A stretch of DNA of 31,663 bases from a virus: positions 1 through 31,663 of the IMG/VR virus record IMGVR_UViG_3300033985_000287, one strand, 5' to 3'. A program made the translations under genes and the position numbers. Under the pieces are notes generated by a model, which saw nothing but the letters and a program-made list of their open reading frames with translations, was not told the origin of the DNA and made no database searches. Below, one piece after another: positions 23,246 to 31,435 of this stretch (position 1 is the stretch's first letter; every line of letters begins with the position of its first letter).

Positions 23246-23630
23246 GATAGAACTTGAAGGAATGCAGGAACTTATAGACAGAGTTAATAAACTTGGTGTT
23301 AAAGGTGAAATAATTAAGAAAAAGGCTCTTGAAAAGGCTGGAAACTTAGTTAAAGATAGCATGGAGAAAAATGCTCCAAGGTCAAGCCTAAGTAAAAAGC
23401 ATATGGCGGATAATATAAAGGTTTCAGATATAGAAAAAGAAAATGGAGTGGACTTTGTAGAGATTGGTCCTAATAAAGGAGATAATTCAGAATTCTTTTA
23501 TTCAAAATTCAGCGAGTGGGGTACAAGTTCGCAACCAGCTCAACATTGGGCAGAGAACTCTGTCCTTGAGAATAAAAGAGAGATAAATAATATTATAAAG
23601 GAAGAACTACAAAGGGGACTTGAGGAATGA
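23238..23630 (+). CDS. HK97 gp10-family tail-completion protein
   Basis: This 130-aa protein has the HK97-gp10 pattern: an N-terminal LEGMQELIDRVNKLG helix, KALEKAGNLVKDSMEKNAPR with the conserved Ala-Pro, and WGTSSQPAQHWAENS, where family members have an aromatic-Gly segment and a P-x-F-like stretch. The GTG at 23238 is chosen because GGAGG (23224-23228) is 9 bases away. The TTG at 23229 directly abuts that site. Its end overlaps the next start by four bases. It acts in joining head and tail. Confidence 0.9.
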   Translation: MAKIELEGMQELIDRVNKLGVKGEIIKKKALEKAGNLVKDSMEKNAPRSSLSKKHMADNIKVSDIEKENGVDFVEIGPNKGDNSEFFYSKFSEWGTSSQPAQHWAENSVLENKREINNIIKEELQRGLEE

Positions 23631-23971
23631 TAAATAAATTGATTATGGATACCTTAAAGCCGCTTAAAATTCCAGTAGCCTTTCAAAAGTACAGTGGAAA
23701 GGCAGAATCTTATATTACTTTTCATGAGTATTTAACTTCAGGTGAAGAGTATGAAGATGATGAGGAAGCTTTAACAGCACATTATGTTCAAGTAGATGTA
23801 TGGTCAAAGGCTGACTACACAGATATAGTCAAAACAATAAAAGAACTTTTGATTAAAGCAGGGTTCAAAAGATTAAATGAAATAGACCTTTATGAAGAAG
23901 ATACAAAAATCTATCATAAAGGTCTTAAATTTTATTATTTAGAAGAAATGGAGAGTGATTCAAATGGCTAG
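23627..23971 (+). CDS. Probable tail terminator protein
   Basis: This 114-aa alpha/beta protein begins MINKLIMDTLKPLKIPVAFQ, has a YITFHEYLTSGEEYEDDEEA region, and then the YVQVDVWSKADYTDIVKTIK segment that typifies DUF3168/gpU-like tail terminators. These form the ring that caps the tail tube. It sits exactly where HK97-type phages encode this protein, between gp10 and the major tail gene. The ATG overlaps the upstream stop, with AAAGGGG some 10 bases before. Family assignment rests on order and pattern, so confidence is slightly lower than for its neighbours. Confidence 0.82.
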   Translation: MINKLIMDTLKPLKIPVAFQKYSGKAESYITFHEYLTSGEEYEDDEEALTAHYVQVDVWSKADYTDIVKTIKELLIKAGFKRLNEIDLYEEDTKIYHKGLKFYYLEEMESDSNG

Positions 23972-24536
23972 ACAGATAGGACTTAGAGATATTCATATAG
24001 CTATATTAAAAACTGATGATGCTACGGGAGCTACCTATGATCCACCAATAAAGCTTGAAAGAGCAATAAGTGCAAAGCTTTCTCCGAAATCAAATTCAGA
24101 TAATATTTATTCTGATGATGCGGTGGAAGATATTATTACTGCTTTTGAAGGTGTAGATGTTGAAATAGAAGTTAATCAGCTTTCTCTTACAAGCAGAGCA
24201 AAACTTCAAGGAGCAAAGGTTGTAAAAGGGGTTCTTATTGAAAATAAGGATGATATGCCTCCAACTTTGGCTTTAGGTTTTAAATCTAAGAAGAACAATG
24301 GGAAGTACAGGTATGTGTGGCTTCTTAAGGGTAAATTCGAACTGGCAACAGATGAATATGATACAGAGGCAGAAAAGCCAAAGGCACAGAGTGCAAAGCT
24401 AAAGGGTAAATTCTATTCAAGGGACTTTGATGGAAATTATAGATTCATCTGTGATGAAGATGCTCAGGGAGTAGATGCAGGTATAATCAGTTCGTGGTTT
24501 ACTGCAGTTCCTAGTGAGCCGGTTGTAACGCCATAA
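23964..24536 (+). CDS. Major tail tube protein
   Basis: This 190-aa protein fits the phi13-type major tail family of siphoviruses. It opens MARQIGLRDIHIAILKTDDA, carries LERAISAKLSPKSNSD (where the strands leading to the tube beta-sandwich begin), and has VDVEIEVNQLSL and LALGFKSKKNNGKYRYVWLLKGKF. Hexamers of such proteins stack to form the non-contractile tail tube. The ATG at 23964 is preferred over the ORF opening at 23955, since GGAG lies about 10 bases upstream. It is complete. Its stop is followed directly by non-phage-like DNA leading to a MerR regulator gene. Confidence 0.9.
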   Translation: MARQIGLRDIHIAILKTDDATGATYDPPIKLERAISAKLSPKSNSDNIYSDDAVEDIITAFEGVDVEIEVNQLSLTSRAKLQGAKVVKGVLIENKDDMPPTLALGFKSKKNNGKYRYVWLLKGKFELATDEYDTEAEKPKAQSAKLKGKFYSRDFDGNYRFICDEDAQGVDAGIISSWFTAVPSEPVVTP

Positions 24537-24647
24537 ACTATTAAATGAAATTGATTTAATTGCAATGAAATGTTTTGTATAATAAAACATAGTTAAAGGA
24601 TAGCTGTCAAAAAGTTAAAAATCTAGGATAGTTTATAGATTAAAGAC

Positions 24648-24678
24648 TTGACTAACACCTAAGGGGACACCTTAAGAT
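24648..24678 (+). promoter_or_regulatory. MerR-type promoter with 19-bp spacer and dyad
   Basis: TTGACT (24648-24653) and TAAGAT (24673-24678) are separated by 19 bp, the over-long spacer typical of promoters activated by MerR proteins. A dyad TAAGG-ggaca-CCTTA is centred in the spacer. It lies 21 bp upstream of the MerR-family gene, consistent with autoregulation. Confidence 0.7.
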
Positions 24679-24698
24679 AAGATTAGGAGGTGTTATGT

Positions 24699-25586
24699 AT
24701 GCAAGTGAATGAAATTTGCAAACAAACAGGCTTAACGAAAAAAGCAATTGAATATTATCAGTTAAAGGGGCTAGTAGCACCAAAAATAAGCCAAAATGGA
24801 TATAGAGAATTTTCAGATTTGGATTTAGATTGCTTGAAAGAAATTGCATTACTTAGAAAACTGGATTTAAGCACTGATGAGATTAAGCAAGTAATTTGTA
24901 GTAATGATAAAAAACTTACTCTTGCTACAATTAAACAAACAAAAGAGGTTCAAGTTAGAGCAAAATTATATAGAATTGATTTAATAGAACAATTGATTGA
25001 TGGCGTGGATATAGCTAAAATTCAGGATGAAATAAATATATTGGAACAACAATCAACTATTAAAGAAAAGCTATTAATGGCTTTTCCAGGATACTATGGG
25101 AGATATTTAAGCATACATTTTGGTCAATTTCTAAATGAACCAATTAAAACTAGTGAGCAGAAACTACTATTTAATAAAATGGTTAGCTTTCTTGATGATA
25201 TGGAATCAATTGAGATTCCCAAAGAACTCCAATCATTTTTAGATGAGGCAGATCAATACATGTCAGATGTAGAAATTGAAGAAATGAGTGTTAATATACA
25301 GAGCGCCTATGATAATTTTGATGAGTACTGGGAAAATAATAAAAATAATATAATTCAATACTTAGAATTTAAGAAAGCAGATGATTATCAAAACTCAGCA
25401 TTGGCACAACTTATGGATTTGTTTCGCAACTTTGGCGAAACTAGTGGTTATTATGATATTTTCATTCCTACTATGAAAAAACTAAGTCCTGCATATGATT
25501 TATATTGCAAGAAGATGCTTGAAGCAAATGAAAAGTTAACACAAAAAATGCCTGACGTAGAAAATTGGTATAAATCAATAAAATAG
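24699..25586 (+). CDS. MerR-family transcriptional regulator, cargo gene
   Basis: This 295-aa regulator has an N-terminal winged helix-turn-helix (residues about 2-70: VNEICKQTGLTKKAIEYYQL, then GYREFSDLDLDCLKEIALLR), a dimerisation helix (about 75-130), and a long C-terminal region rich in acidic and aromatic residues. The latter includes FPGYYGRYLSIHFGQFL and could bind a ligand. It has no metal-binding cysteine set, so a metal sensor is unlikely; an effector-binding or drug-sensing type is more plausible. AGGAGG lies 8 bases before the ATG at 24699. It stands alone between the major tail gene and the tail chaperones, with its own promoter, so it is a cargo gene that could alter host expression. 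Target genes other than itself are not visible. Confidence 0.9.
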   Translation: MQVNEICKQTGLTKKAIEYYQLKGLVAPKISQNGYREFSDLDLDCLKEIALLRKLDLSTDEIKQVICSNDKKLTLATIKQTKEVQVRAKLYRIDLIEQLIDGVDIAKIQDEINILEQQSTIKEKLLMAFPGYYGRYLSIHFGQFLNEPIKTSEQKLLFNKMVSFLDDMESIEIPKELQSFLDEADQYMSDVEIEEMSVNIQSAYDNFDEYWENNKNNIIQYLEFKKADDYQNSALAQLMDLFRNFGETSGYYDIFIPTMKKLSPAYDLYCKKMLEANEKLTQKMPDVENWYKSIK

Positions 25587-25607
25587 CATCATAGTTATAG
25601 TAACGAT

Positions 25608-25637
25608 AACAGGGAATATATAAAACCCTGTTTTTTT
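25608..25637 (+). terminator. Intrinsic terminator after MerR gene
   Basis: AACAGGG (25608-25614) pairs with CCCTGTT (25626-25632), with an 11-nt loop, followed by a seven-T tract. It may have terminated the major tail transcript before the MerR gene was inserted upstream of it. Confidence 0.8.
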
Positions 25638-25668
25638 ATACGAAAAATAAAAAAAGGAGTTGATAAAT

Positions 25669-25992
25669 TTGAAAGCATCAGAACTTAAAAACAAAGGAAT
25701 TAAAATCAATATTGGAAATAAAGACTATGAACTTAAATTTGATATGAACACCTTCTGTGAGTTAGAAGAGGTATATGGTGATATTAATAAGGCCTTTGAA
25801 GACTTACAGAATAGAAAGATCAAAGCAATTAGAGCACTGATTTACTCAGCAATCAAAGCTGAAGATGAAAGTGTAACTCTTAAAGAAGTAGGAAAAATGC
25901 TTACTTTAAATGATATGGAGAGATTAGGTACAGCTATTAATGAAGCATTGGTAATAGCAATGCCAGAAGTAACTGAAAACATGGGGGAATAG
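25669..25992 (+). CDS. Tail assembly chaperone, gpG-like
   Basis: The 107-aa zero-frame product begins MKASELKNKGIKINIGNKDY, continues FDMNTFCELEEVYGDINKAF, then has a helical core LIYSAIKAEDESVTLKEVG, and ends PEVTENMGE. Position before the tape measure gene and this helical pattern fit the chaperone that coats the tape measure during tail assembly. The TTG at 25669 lies 9 bases after AAGGAG; an earlier TTG at 25660 abuts that site. Its last codons contain a run of five G directly before the stop, the site of a probable -1 frameshift that yields a longer second chaperone. Confidence 0.85.
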   Translation: MKASELKNKGIKINIGNKDYELKFDMNTFCELEEVYGDINKAFEDLQNRKIKAIRALIYSAIKAEDESVTLKEVGKMLTLNDMERLGTAINEALVIAMPEVTENMGE

Positions 25993-26186
25993 AAAGCCAC
26001 ACTGATTCTGAAGGATGGGATTGGGAGTGGCTTTTATATTTAGGAACAAATCTTTTAAAAATGACTGAGGAGCAGTTTTGGAAAAGTACACCTAAGAAAT
26101 TACAAGCACTATTCAATGTACACAAAAAAGTTAATGGAATTGAGGAAGAAGAGGAGCTTGATTATATAGATAATGTTATTTTCTAG
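25669..26186 (+). CDS. Frameshifted tail chaperone, gpGT-like (-1 shift)
   Basis: Slipping one base back on the G-run at 25983-25987 gives a fusion of about 172 aa that continues from the zero frame into the -1 frame, open to the TAG at 26184-26186. The extension has ESHTDSEGWDWEWLLYLGTN, then LLKMTEEQFWKSTPKKLQAL and FNVHKKVNG, then an acidic tail. That Trp-rich FWKSTPKKLQALFNVH pattern is characteristic of the T part of gpG-T chaperones. The -1 frame has a stop at 25974-25976 and no start codon with a ribosome binding site, so it needs the frameshift to be made. The tape measure ribosome binding site overlaps its stop. Confidence 0.82.
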
Positions 26187-26197
26187 GAGGTGATGCG

Positions 26198-28831
26198 ATG
26201 GCAGCAGATGCAAGTACAGTTGTTGCAAGAGTTGGTCTTGATGACAGAGGTTTTCAGGAAGGTGTAGCAAAAATACAAAGAGGACTTAAACTTGTTCAAA
26301 GTGAATTTGCAGCAGCTTCTTCTAAGCTTGGTGATTTTGGTAAATCTGAAGAAGGTCTAAGGCTTAAAGCAGATACTTTAAATAAACAGATAGAACTTCA
26401 AAAGGATAAAGTTGCAGCATTAGAAAAAGCATATCAAAAGAGTGTAGAAACAAAGGGTGAAGATACAAAGGCTACTGAAAACCTAAAAATAAAGCTTAAT
26501 TATGCTACAGCAGAACTTAATAAAATGGAGAATGAGCTGAAAGAGGCAACAAGAGAACTTAAGGAAAAAAGCTCGGCTTGGTATAAACTTTCAGAGTCTA
26601 TGGAAAAAGCAGGGGAAAAGATGAAGTCTGTAGGAGAGAAGATATCTTCAGTTGGAAGTAAGCTTTCCTCTGCTGTTACATTACCTCTTGTAGGAATTGG
26701 AACAGCAGCTACGAAAATGGCTATGGATGCAGTTGAATCAGAAAATCTCTTTGAAGTGGCTATGGGTTCTATGGCAGGAGATGCAAGAAAGTGGTCTGAA
26801 GAAACTTCTAAGGCCTTAGGTTTAAATGCCTATAATGTTAGAAATAATATGGCTACTTATAATGCAATGCTAACAAGTATGGGACTTACAACAGATGAAT
26901 CCTTAAAAATGTCTGAAGGATTAACACAGCTTTCTTATGATATGGCTTCATTTTACAACCTTAAGCCAGAGGAGGCTTTTGAAAAGCTAAAGTCAGGTAT
27001 TTCAGGAGAGGCAGAACCTCTTAAGTCATTAGGTATTTTGGTTAATGATACAACAATAAAAACTTATGCCTATGCAAATGGGATAGCAAAGCAAGGACAG
27101 GAATTAACTGAAGCTCAAAAGGTTCAAGCAAGGTATGGGGCAATCATGGAAGCAACCAAGAATGCTCAAGGTGACCTTGCTAGAACTATGGACAGCCCAA
27201 CAAATAAGATCAGAATAATGAAAGAACAGGCAGAGCAGATCGGTATTCAATTTGGACAGATTCTAATTCCAATACTTGAAAAACTTATAGCTGTAATAAA
27301 GCCTTTGATGGATAAGTTCCAAGGACTATCAAAGGAACAGCAAGAGAACATTGTAAAGATAGGTTTGGTTGTAGCTGCGATTGGTCCTGTTATTTTAATA
27401 ATAGGAAAAGTTATTTCTATCATAGGAACACTATCTTCAATTATAAGTGCTGTTTCAGGAGCAATTGCAGCAGCAGGAGGTGCTTCGGAGGCATTTGGTG
27501 CAGTATTTACAGCATTAACTGGTCCAGTTGGAATTGCAATAGCTGTTATTGCTGGACTTGTTGCTGTTGGGGTTCTTTTGTATAAAAACTGGGATACTAT
27601 AAAAAATACTGCAAGTGCAATATGGCAGGCTCTTACTACAAGCATTAGTAATTCTGTAACTGAAATAAAAACAGCAATAGTTTCTACTTGGGAATCAATA
27701 AAAGCTGTGGTTCTTCCAATAGTTGAGGGTATAGCAAATGTTATTAAAACTATATGGGATGGTGTAAAAACAGGATTTGCTTTCCTATGGGAAGTGATTA
27801 AAGCTATCTTTATCAGTGCTTGGACTATTATTTCATCAATTGTTCAAACCTATATAAATATAGTTACGGCAGTGATAAGCGTTGCTTGGCAGCTTATTCA
27901 AGTTGTAACAAACACTGTGTGGAATGCTGTATCTGGGGTGATAAGTACTGTTTGGAATGGCATTGTGGCATTTCTGAATCCAATAATACAAGGAATAGTG
28001 AATGTTTTGACTGGTGCTTGGAATGCTATAAAATCTGTTACAACAACGGTGTTTAATGCAGTTTCTTCAATAATAAATACGGTCTGGAACTCAATAGTTA
28101 ATTTTATTACTCCTATAATAAATTCCATAGTTTCTACTTTGACTACAGCTTGGAATACCATAAAATCAGTGACAACTACCGTTTGGAACACCATACAGTC
28201 AGCTTTAAATGCAGTATGGAATGGAATAAAGAATACCACCACATCTGTTTGGAACTCTATCTCAAGTTTCTTTTCAAGCATGTGGAGTGGAGTATCAAAC
28301 TTATTTACAAATACAGTAAATGGTATTAAAAATACTGTATCTAATGTATGGAGCAGTATTTTAGGAGTTACAACAAATGTATGGAATAATATTAAATCTG
28401 CAATAATGACACCAATTAATGCAGCAGTGAATTTTGTGCAGGAGCAGATAGATAGAATAAAAGGATTTTTCGATAGACTAGATATCAAATTTCCTCACAT
28501 TAAATTGCCACATTTCAGTATTGAAGGTGAATTTAGCTTAAAACCTCCTAGTGTACCGCACTTAGGTGTAGATTGGTATGCAAATGGAGGAATCTTTAAC
28601 AGACCAAGTGTTATCGGTGTTGGTGAAGCAGGAACTGAAGCTGTACTTCCTATTGATAGATTAGATGATCTTATGGCAAAAGCAATTGAAAAAGCCAAAG
28701 GAGGAAGTGGTAGCGGAATAACACTTCATATAGAAAACTTCATTAATAATACAGAAAAAGATATAGAACAGCTTGCATATGAACTTGAATTTTATAGGCA
28801 GAGAGTAGCAATGGGAAGAGGAGGTGCTTAG
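26198..28831 (+). CDS. Tail tape measure protein (TP901 family)
   Basis: The 877-aa protein sets tail length and is injected with DNA. An N-terminal helical region (about 25-170) is rich in charged coiled-coil heptads. The TP901-type core carries NLFEVAMGSMAGDARKWSEE, then PEEAFEKLKSGISGEAEPLK. Hydrophobic Ala/Ile-rich segments at about 385-465 could be membrane-spanning. A Trp-rich repeat region (about 480-730) shows 11-residue periodicity, including a tandem 44-aa duplication. The C-terminus has GGIFNRPSVIGVGEAGTEAV, common in these proteins. No lytic domain is recognised. The ATG follows AGGAGGTGAT (26185-26194). Confidence 0.95.
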   Translation: MAADASTVVARVGLDDRGFQEGVAKIQRGLKLVQSEFAAASSKLGDFGKSEEGLRLKADTLNKQIELQKDKVAALEKAYQKSVETKGEDTKATENLKIKLNYATAELNKMENELKEATRELKEKSSAWYKLSESMEKAGEKMKSVGEKISSVGSKLSSAVTLPLVGIGTAATKMAMDAVESENLFEVAMGSMAGDARKWSEETSKALGLNAYNVRNNMATYNAMLTSMGLTTDESLKMSEGLTQLSYDMASFYNLKPEEAFEKLKSGISGEAEPLKSLGILVNDTTIKTYAYANGIAKQGQELTEAQKVQARYGAIMEATKNAQGDLARTMDSPTNKIRIMKEQAEQIGIQFGQILIPILEKLIAVIKPLMDKFQGLSKEQQENIVKIGLVVAAIGPVILIIGKVISIIGTLSSIISAVSGAIAAAGGASEAFGAVFTALTGPVGIAIAVIAGLVAVGVLLYKNWDTIKNTASAIWQALTTSISNSVTEIKTAIVSTWESIKAVVLPIVEGIANVIKTIWDGVKTGFAFLWEVIKAIFISAWTIISSIVQTYINIVTAVISVAWQLIQVVTNTVWNAVSGVISTVWNGIVAFLNPIIQGIVNVLTGAWNAIKSVTTTVFNAVSSIINTVWNSIVNFITPIINSIVSTLTTAWNTIKSVTTTVWNTIQSALNAVWNGIKNTTTSVWNSISSFFSSMWSGVSNLFTNTVNGIKNTVSNVWSSILGVTTNVWNNIKSAIMTPINAAVNFVQEQIDRIKGFFDRLDIKFPHIKLPHFSIEGEFSLKPPSVPHLGVDWYANGGIFNRPSVIGVGEAGTEAVLPIDRLDDLMAKAIEKAKGGSGSGITLHIENFINNTEKDIEQLAYELEFYRQRVAMGRGGA
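27947..28210 (+). repeat. Tandem 132-bp (44-aa) duplication in tape measure gene
   Basis: Residues 584-627 and 628-671 of the tape measure protein are two consecutive 44-residue copies. Both share the frame TVWN-x-IV-x-F-(I/L)-x-PII-x-x-IV, then L-T-x-AWN-x-IKSVTTTV. Each contains four 11-residue subunits. The copies differ at many third positions, so the duplication is old. It implies that tail length changed by whole helical units. Confidence 0.8.
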
Positions 28832-28832
28832 G

Positions 28833-29534
28833 ATGCTTAGTTTTAATTTTGGCTCTAAAAACAGCTTTACAGACTATGGGATTTTAATAACTAAGAGACC
28901 TTCTATTCCTTCGCCTAAAAGAAGAATAACCAATGTTGTAGTTCCAGGAAGAAATTCAAGCTTGAGATTTGATGAAAATACTTATGAGGATATTACAATA
29001 ACAGTTGAATGTTCTTTAAAGGAAGGAAGCCTTCCTAACAAAATAGATGATATAAAAGGTTGGCTTATAGGAGCAGGAGAAAGCAGCTTAATTTTTGATT
29101 TCCAAACAGATAGAAAGTATGTAGCACAAGTAGTTAATGCAATTGATTTTACCCAAGCTTATAAATATTTTTCTAAGTTCGTTATTGTTTTTAACTGTCA
29201 GCCTTTTAAATATGCAGTAAATAATAGTACTACAAATTTAATAGCATCAGGGAAGATAACAAATCCGGGAACAATATACTCCGAACCTGTAGTAAAGGTT
29301 GTGGGGAATGGAGATATTACTTTGAATATCCAATCTCAAACTGTAAAATTTAAAGGAATAACAGATCATATTATTTTAGATAGTCTTCAGCAAAATGCAT
29401 ATAATCAAAGTGGTGAAAATCTAAATAGCAAGGTTACAGGGGAATTTCCTGTTTTATCTGTTGGAGATAACAGCATCTCTTGGAGTGGTAATGTTTCTAA
29501 GGTAGAAATCACTCCAAATTGGAGGTGGCTATAG
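28833..29534 (+). CDS. Distal tail protein (Dit)
   Basis: This 233-aa protein opens LSFNFGSKNSFTDYGILI and continues KRPSIPSPKRRITNVVVPGR with FDENTYEDITITVECS. This is the N-terminal belt domain of Dit proteins that form a hexameric ring at the tail tip. A strand-rich C-terminal domain (about 130-233) includes ITNPGTIYSEPVVKVVG, the usual galectin-like fold position. GAGGTG (28821-28826) sits 6 bases before the ATG at 28833. The upstream in-frame GTG is inside that site. It overlies the baseplate hub and anchors the Tal protein encoded next. Confidence 0.92.
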   Translation: MLSFNFGSKNSFTDYGILITKRPSIPSPKRRITNVVVPGRNSSLRFDENTYEDITITVECSLKEGSLPNKIDDIKGWLIGAGESSLIFDFQTDRKYVAQVVNAIDFTQAYKYFSKFVIVFNCQPFKYAVNNSTTNLIASGKITNPGTIYSEPVVKVVGNGDITLNIQSQTVKFKGITDHIILDSLQQNAYNQSGENLNSKVTGEFPVLSVGDNSISWSGNVSKVEITPNWRWL

Positions 29535-29535
29535 T

Positions 29536-31434
29536 TTGATCTGCGTTTATGATAGAAGGACTTTAAAAGGGAACTTTGATAATAATGGTTTAGCGGTTTT
29601 ACATGAGTGCATCCTATTAGAAATAACAGAAGAGTTAAATGGACAGTATGCTTTGGAATTAGAGTATCCTGCTAATTCTAAAAAGGTTCAGTATTTACAA
29701 GAGTTCAATATACTAAAAGTTAATGAACAGCTATTTAGAATATATAAAGTGGAAAAAGTACAGGCCAGTGATAAAAGGATTAAGGTTTATGCAAACCATA
29801 TCTTTTATGACATGGCCTATTATTTTATAGAAGATGTTAGAGCAGAAAACGCACCAGTAAAAACTGCAATGCAAAAAGCTTTAGTCAATGATTTGTCTCT
29901 AATTTATGAAGTGGATAGTGATATTGTAGTTGCCAATACACTTTATATGGTAGAAATAAGTCCAGTTGAAGCGTTTTTCAAGATGATAGAGAAATGGGGA
30001 CAAGGGGAACTTTTAAGAGACAACTACACAGTTAAAATTCTAAAGCAGATGGGAAATGACACTGGGGTATTAATAAAGTACGGAAAGAACATTCAAGGTT
30101 TGAAGGTTACTGTTGATACAACAGAAGTAGTAACAAAGCTTTATCCTAAAGGTGCTGGCGGAGTTAAGTTGAAAGAAAAATATATTAGTGTTCCTAATTG
30201 GGATAGCAGCAGTTATCCTCCATTTCCGATTATAAAAAAAGTAGAAATTAATGATGCTGGTGATGAAGTAACCTTAAGGAAGATGGCTATTGATTTAGCA
30301 AATGTTATTGGTTTAAGTACTGTTAATATTCAGGTGGATTTTATTGAACTTAGCAGGACCAAGGAATATGCACAATATAAACAGCTTGAAACTGTAAAGG
30401 TTGGGGATATTGTTACCGTAAGGCATAGTGAATTTAATGTTGATGTTAAGGTAAAGGTAATTAAAACAAAAAAGAATGTATTAACAGGCTTAAATACTAA
30501 AGTTGAACTTGGACAGCCACTAAAGGATTTAACTAATACAATGGACCCTAGTTCTTTGCTTAAAACTGTAAAAGATGATTTAGGAAACCAAGTAGCACAA
30601 GCTTTAAGTTCTATGCTTTATTATGCGAGTCCACAGGTTTTAACAATAAACACTTCTGTGCAGCAACCTATTTATTTAGGGGTTACTGCAATAGCTAATA
30701 CCAATCTCACATTACTTTTATCTATTTACGGTGTTGCAAGTCAAGCATGTACGTTAACAATAAAAATACAACTTGATAATGCGGATATAACTTTCACGCC
30801 AAAAACAAAACTGCAGCAAGGGGATAACACCATAGGAATACCGCTTGGAATTCCACAGGTAGCAGCGGGAGCACATTATGTAGGTGTATTTTTTAGTGTT
30901 GATGCTGGAACTTTTACAATACCATTATGGAATTTACAGCTTATGATTGATGGTAGAAATCTTCAAGGTGGACTTAATGCAGAACCACCACACGCAGAAG
31001 TTAAAGATTCTCAAGCCTTTGTTGCTATGCACAGTATGTATTTTAATTTATTAAGTGGAAATACATTTAGAAATATAATTATAGATCAACCAGTTAATCA
31101 AGCAGGAAATACAAATCCAAACAATCCTGCATTAAGCAGCAACCAAGGAGTTGCTATAAATACAATTACGGCAAATAAGAATCAGATAATTTCCTATTTT
31201 ATAAGTCAAATAAAGTATGGGGTTATATGGGATGTGATTCCTGCTTTAAGTAATAGATATTTATATGATGTATCTGATTTAGCAATAGACAGTAATGGAA
31301 TGTATTTTTTAAGTACAGTTCCTGCAGTTGAATTTACAAAGCTTGCAGACCCAATCACTGATGGAGTTATCTTCTCAGCACCAATGGCAGATGCATCAAA
31401 GTGGTCTTATATAGAAACCTTGGAGGTGAAGTAA
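29536..31434 (+). CDS. Tal-type tail-associated protein
   Basis: This 632-aa protein has an N-terminal half (about 1-330) following the prophage endopeptidase tail (Tal) / gp27-like hub pattern. It contains LEITEELNGQYALELEYP, INEQLFRIYKVEKVQ-like strands and KLYPKGAGGVKLKEKYI, and ends where VKVGDIVTVRHSEF and VKVIKTKKNVLTGLNTKVEL occur. The C-terminal half (about 370-632) is beta-rich with low-complexity Thr/Asn/Ala content and probably reaches outward. I see no peptidase active-site motif. The start is TTG 29536, about 8 bases after GGAGGTGG. It closes the tail tip and may contact the host surface. Confidence 0.85.
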   Translation: MICVYDRRTLKGNFDNNGLAVLHECILLEITEELNGQYALELEYPANSKKVQYLQEFNILKVNEQLFRIYKVEKVQASDKRIKVYANHIFYDMAYYFIEDVRAENAPVKTAMQKALVNDLSLIYEVDSDIVVANTLYMVEISPVEAFFKMIEKWGQGELLRDNYTVKILKQMGNDTGVLIKYGKNIQGLKVTVDTTEVVTKLYPKGAGGVKLKEKYISVPNWDSSSYPPFPIIKKVEINDAGDEVTLRKMAIDLANVIGLSTVNIQVDFIELSRTKEYAQYKQLETVKVGDIVTVRHSEFNVDVKVKVIKTKKNVLTGLNTKVELGQPLKDLTNTMDPSSLLKTVKDDLGNQVAQALSSMLYYASPQVLTINTSVQQPIYLGVTAIANTNLTLLLSIYGVASQACTLTIKIQLDNADITFTPKTKLQQGDNTIGIPLGIPQVAAGAHYVGVFFSVDAGTFTIPLWNLQLMIDGRNLQGGLNAEPPHAEVKDSQAFVAMHSMYFNLLSGNTFRNIIIDQPVNQAGNTNPNNPALSSNQGVAINTITANKNQIISYFISQIKYGVIWDVIPALSNRYLYDVSDLAIDSNGMYFLSTVPAVEFTKLADPITDGVIFSAPMADASKWSYIETLEVK

Positions 31435-31435
31435 T

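Noticed and set aside
27247-27645. A 132-aa minus-strand frame rich in Ala, Thr and Pro
   Set aside because: It is the mirror of the Ala/Ile-rich hydrophobic part of the tape measure protein and has no supporting signals.
27898-28488. A 196-aa open frame on the minus strand
   Set aside because: It lies wholly inside the repeat region of the tape measure gene. Its openness follows from Trp/Asn/Thr-rich codons on the other strand. There is no ribosome binding site and its product is a low-complexity F/V/T repeat.
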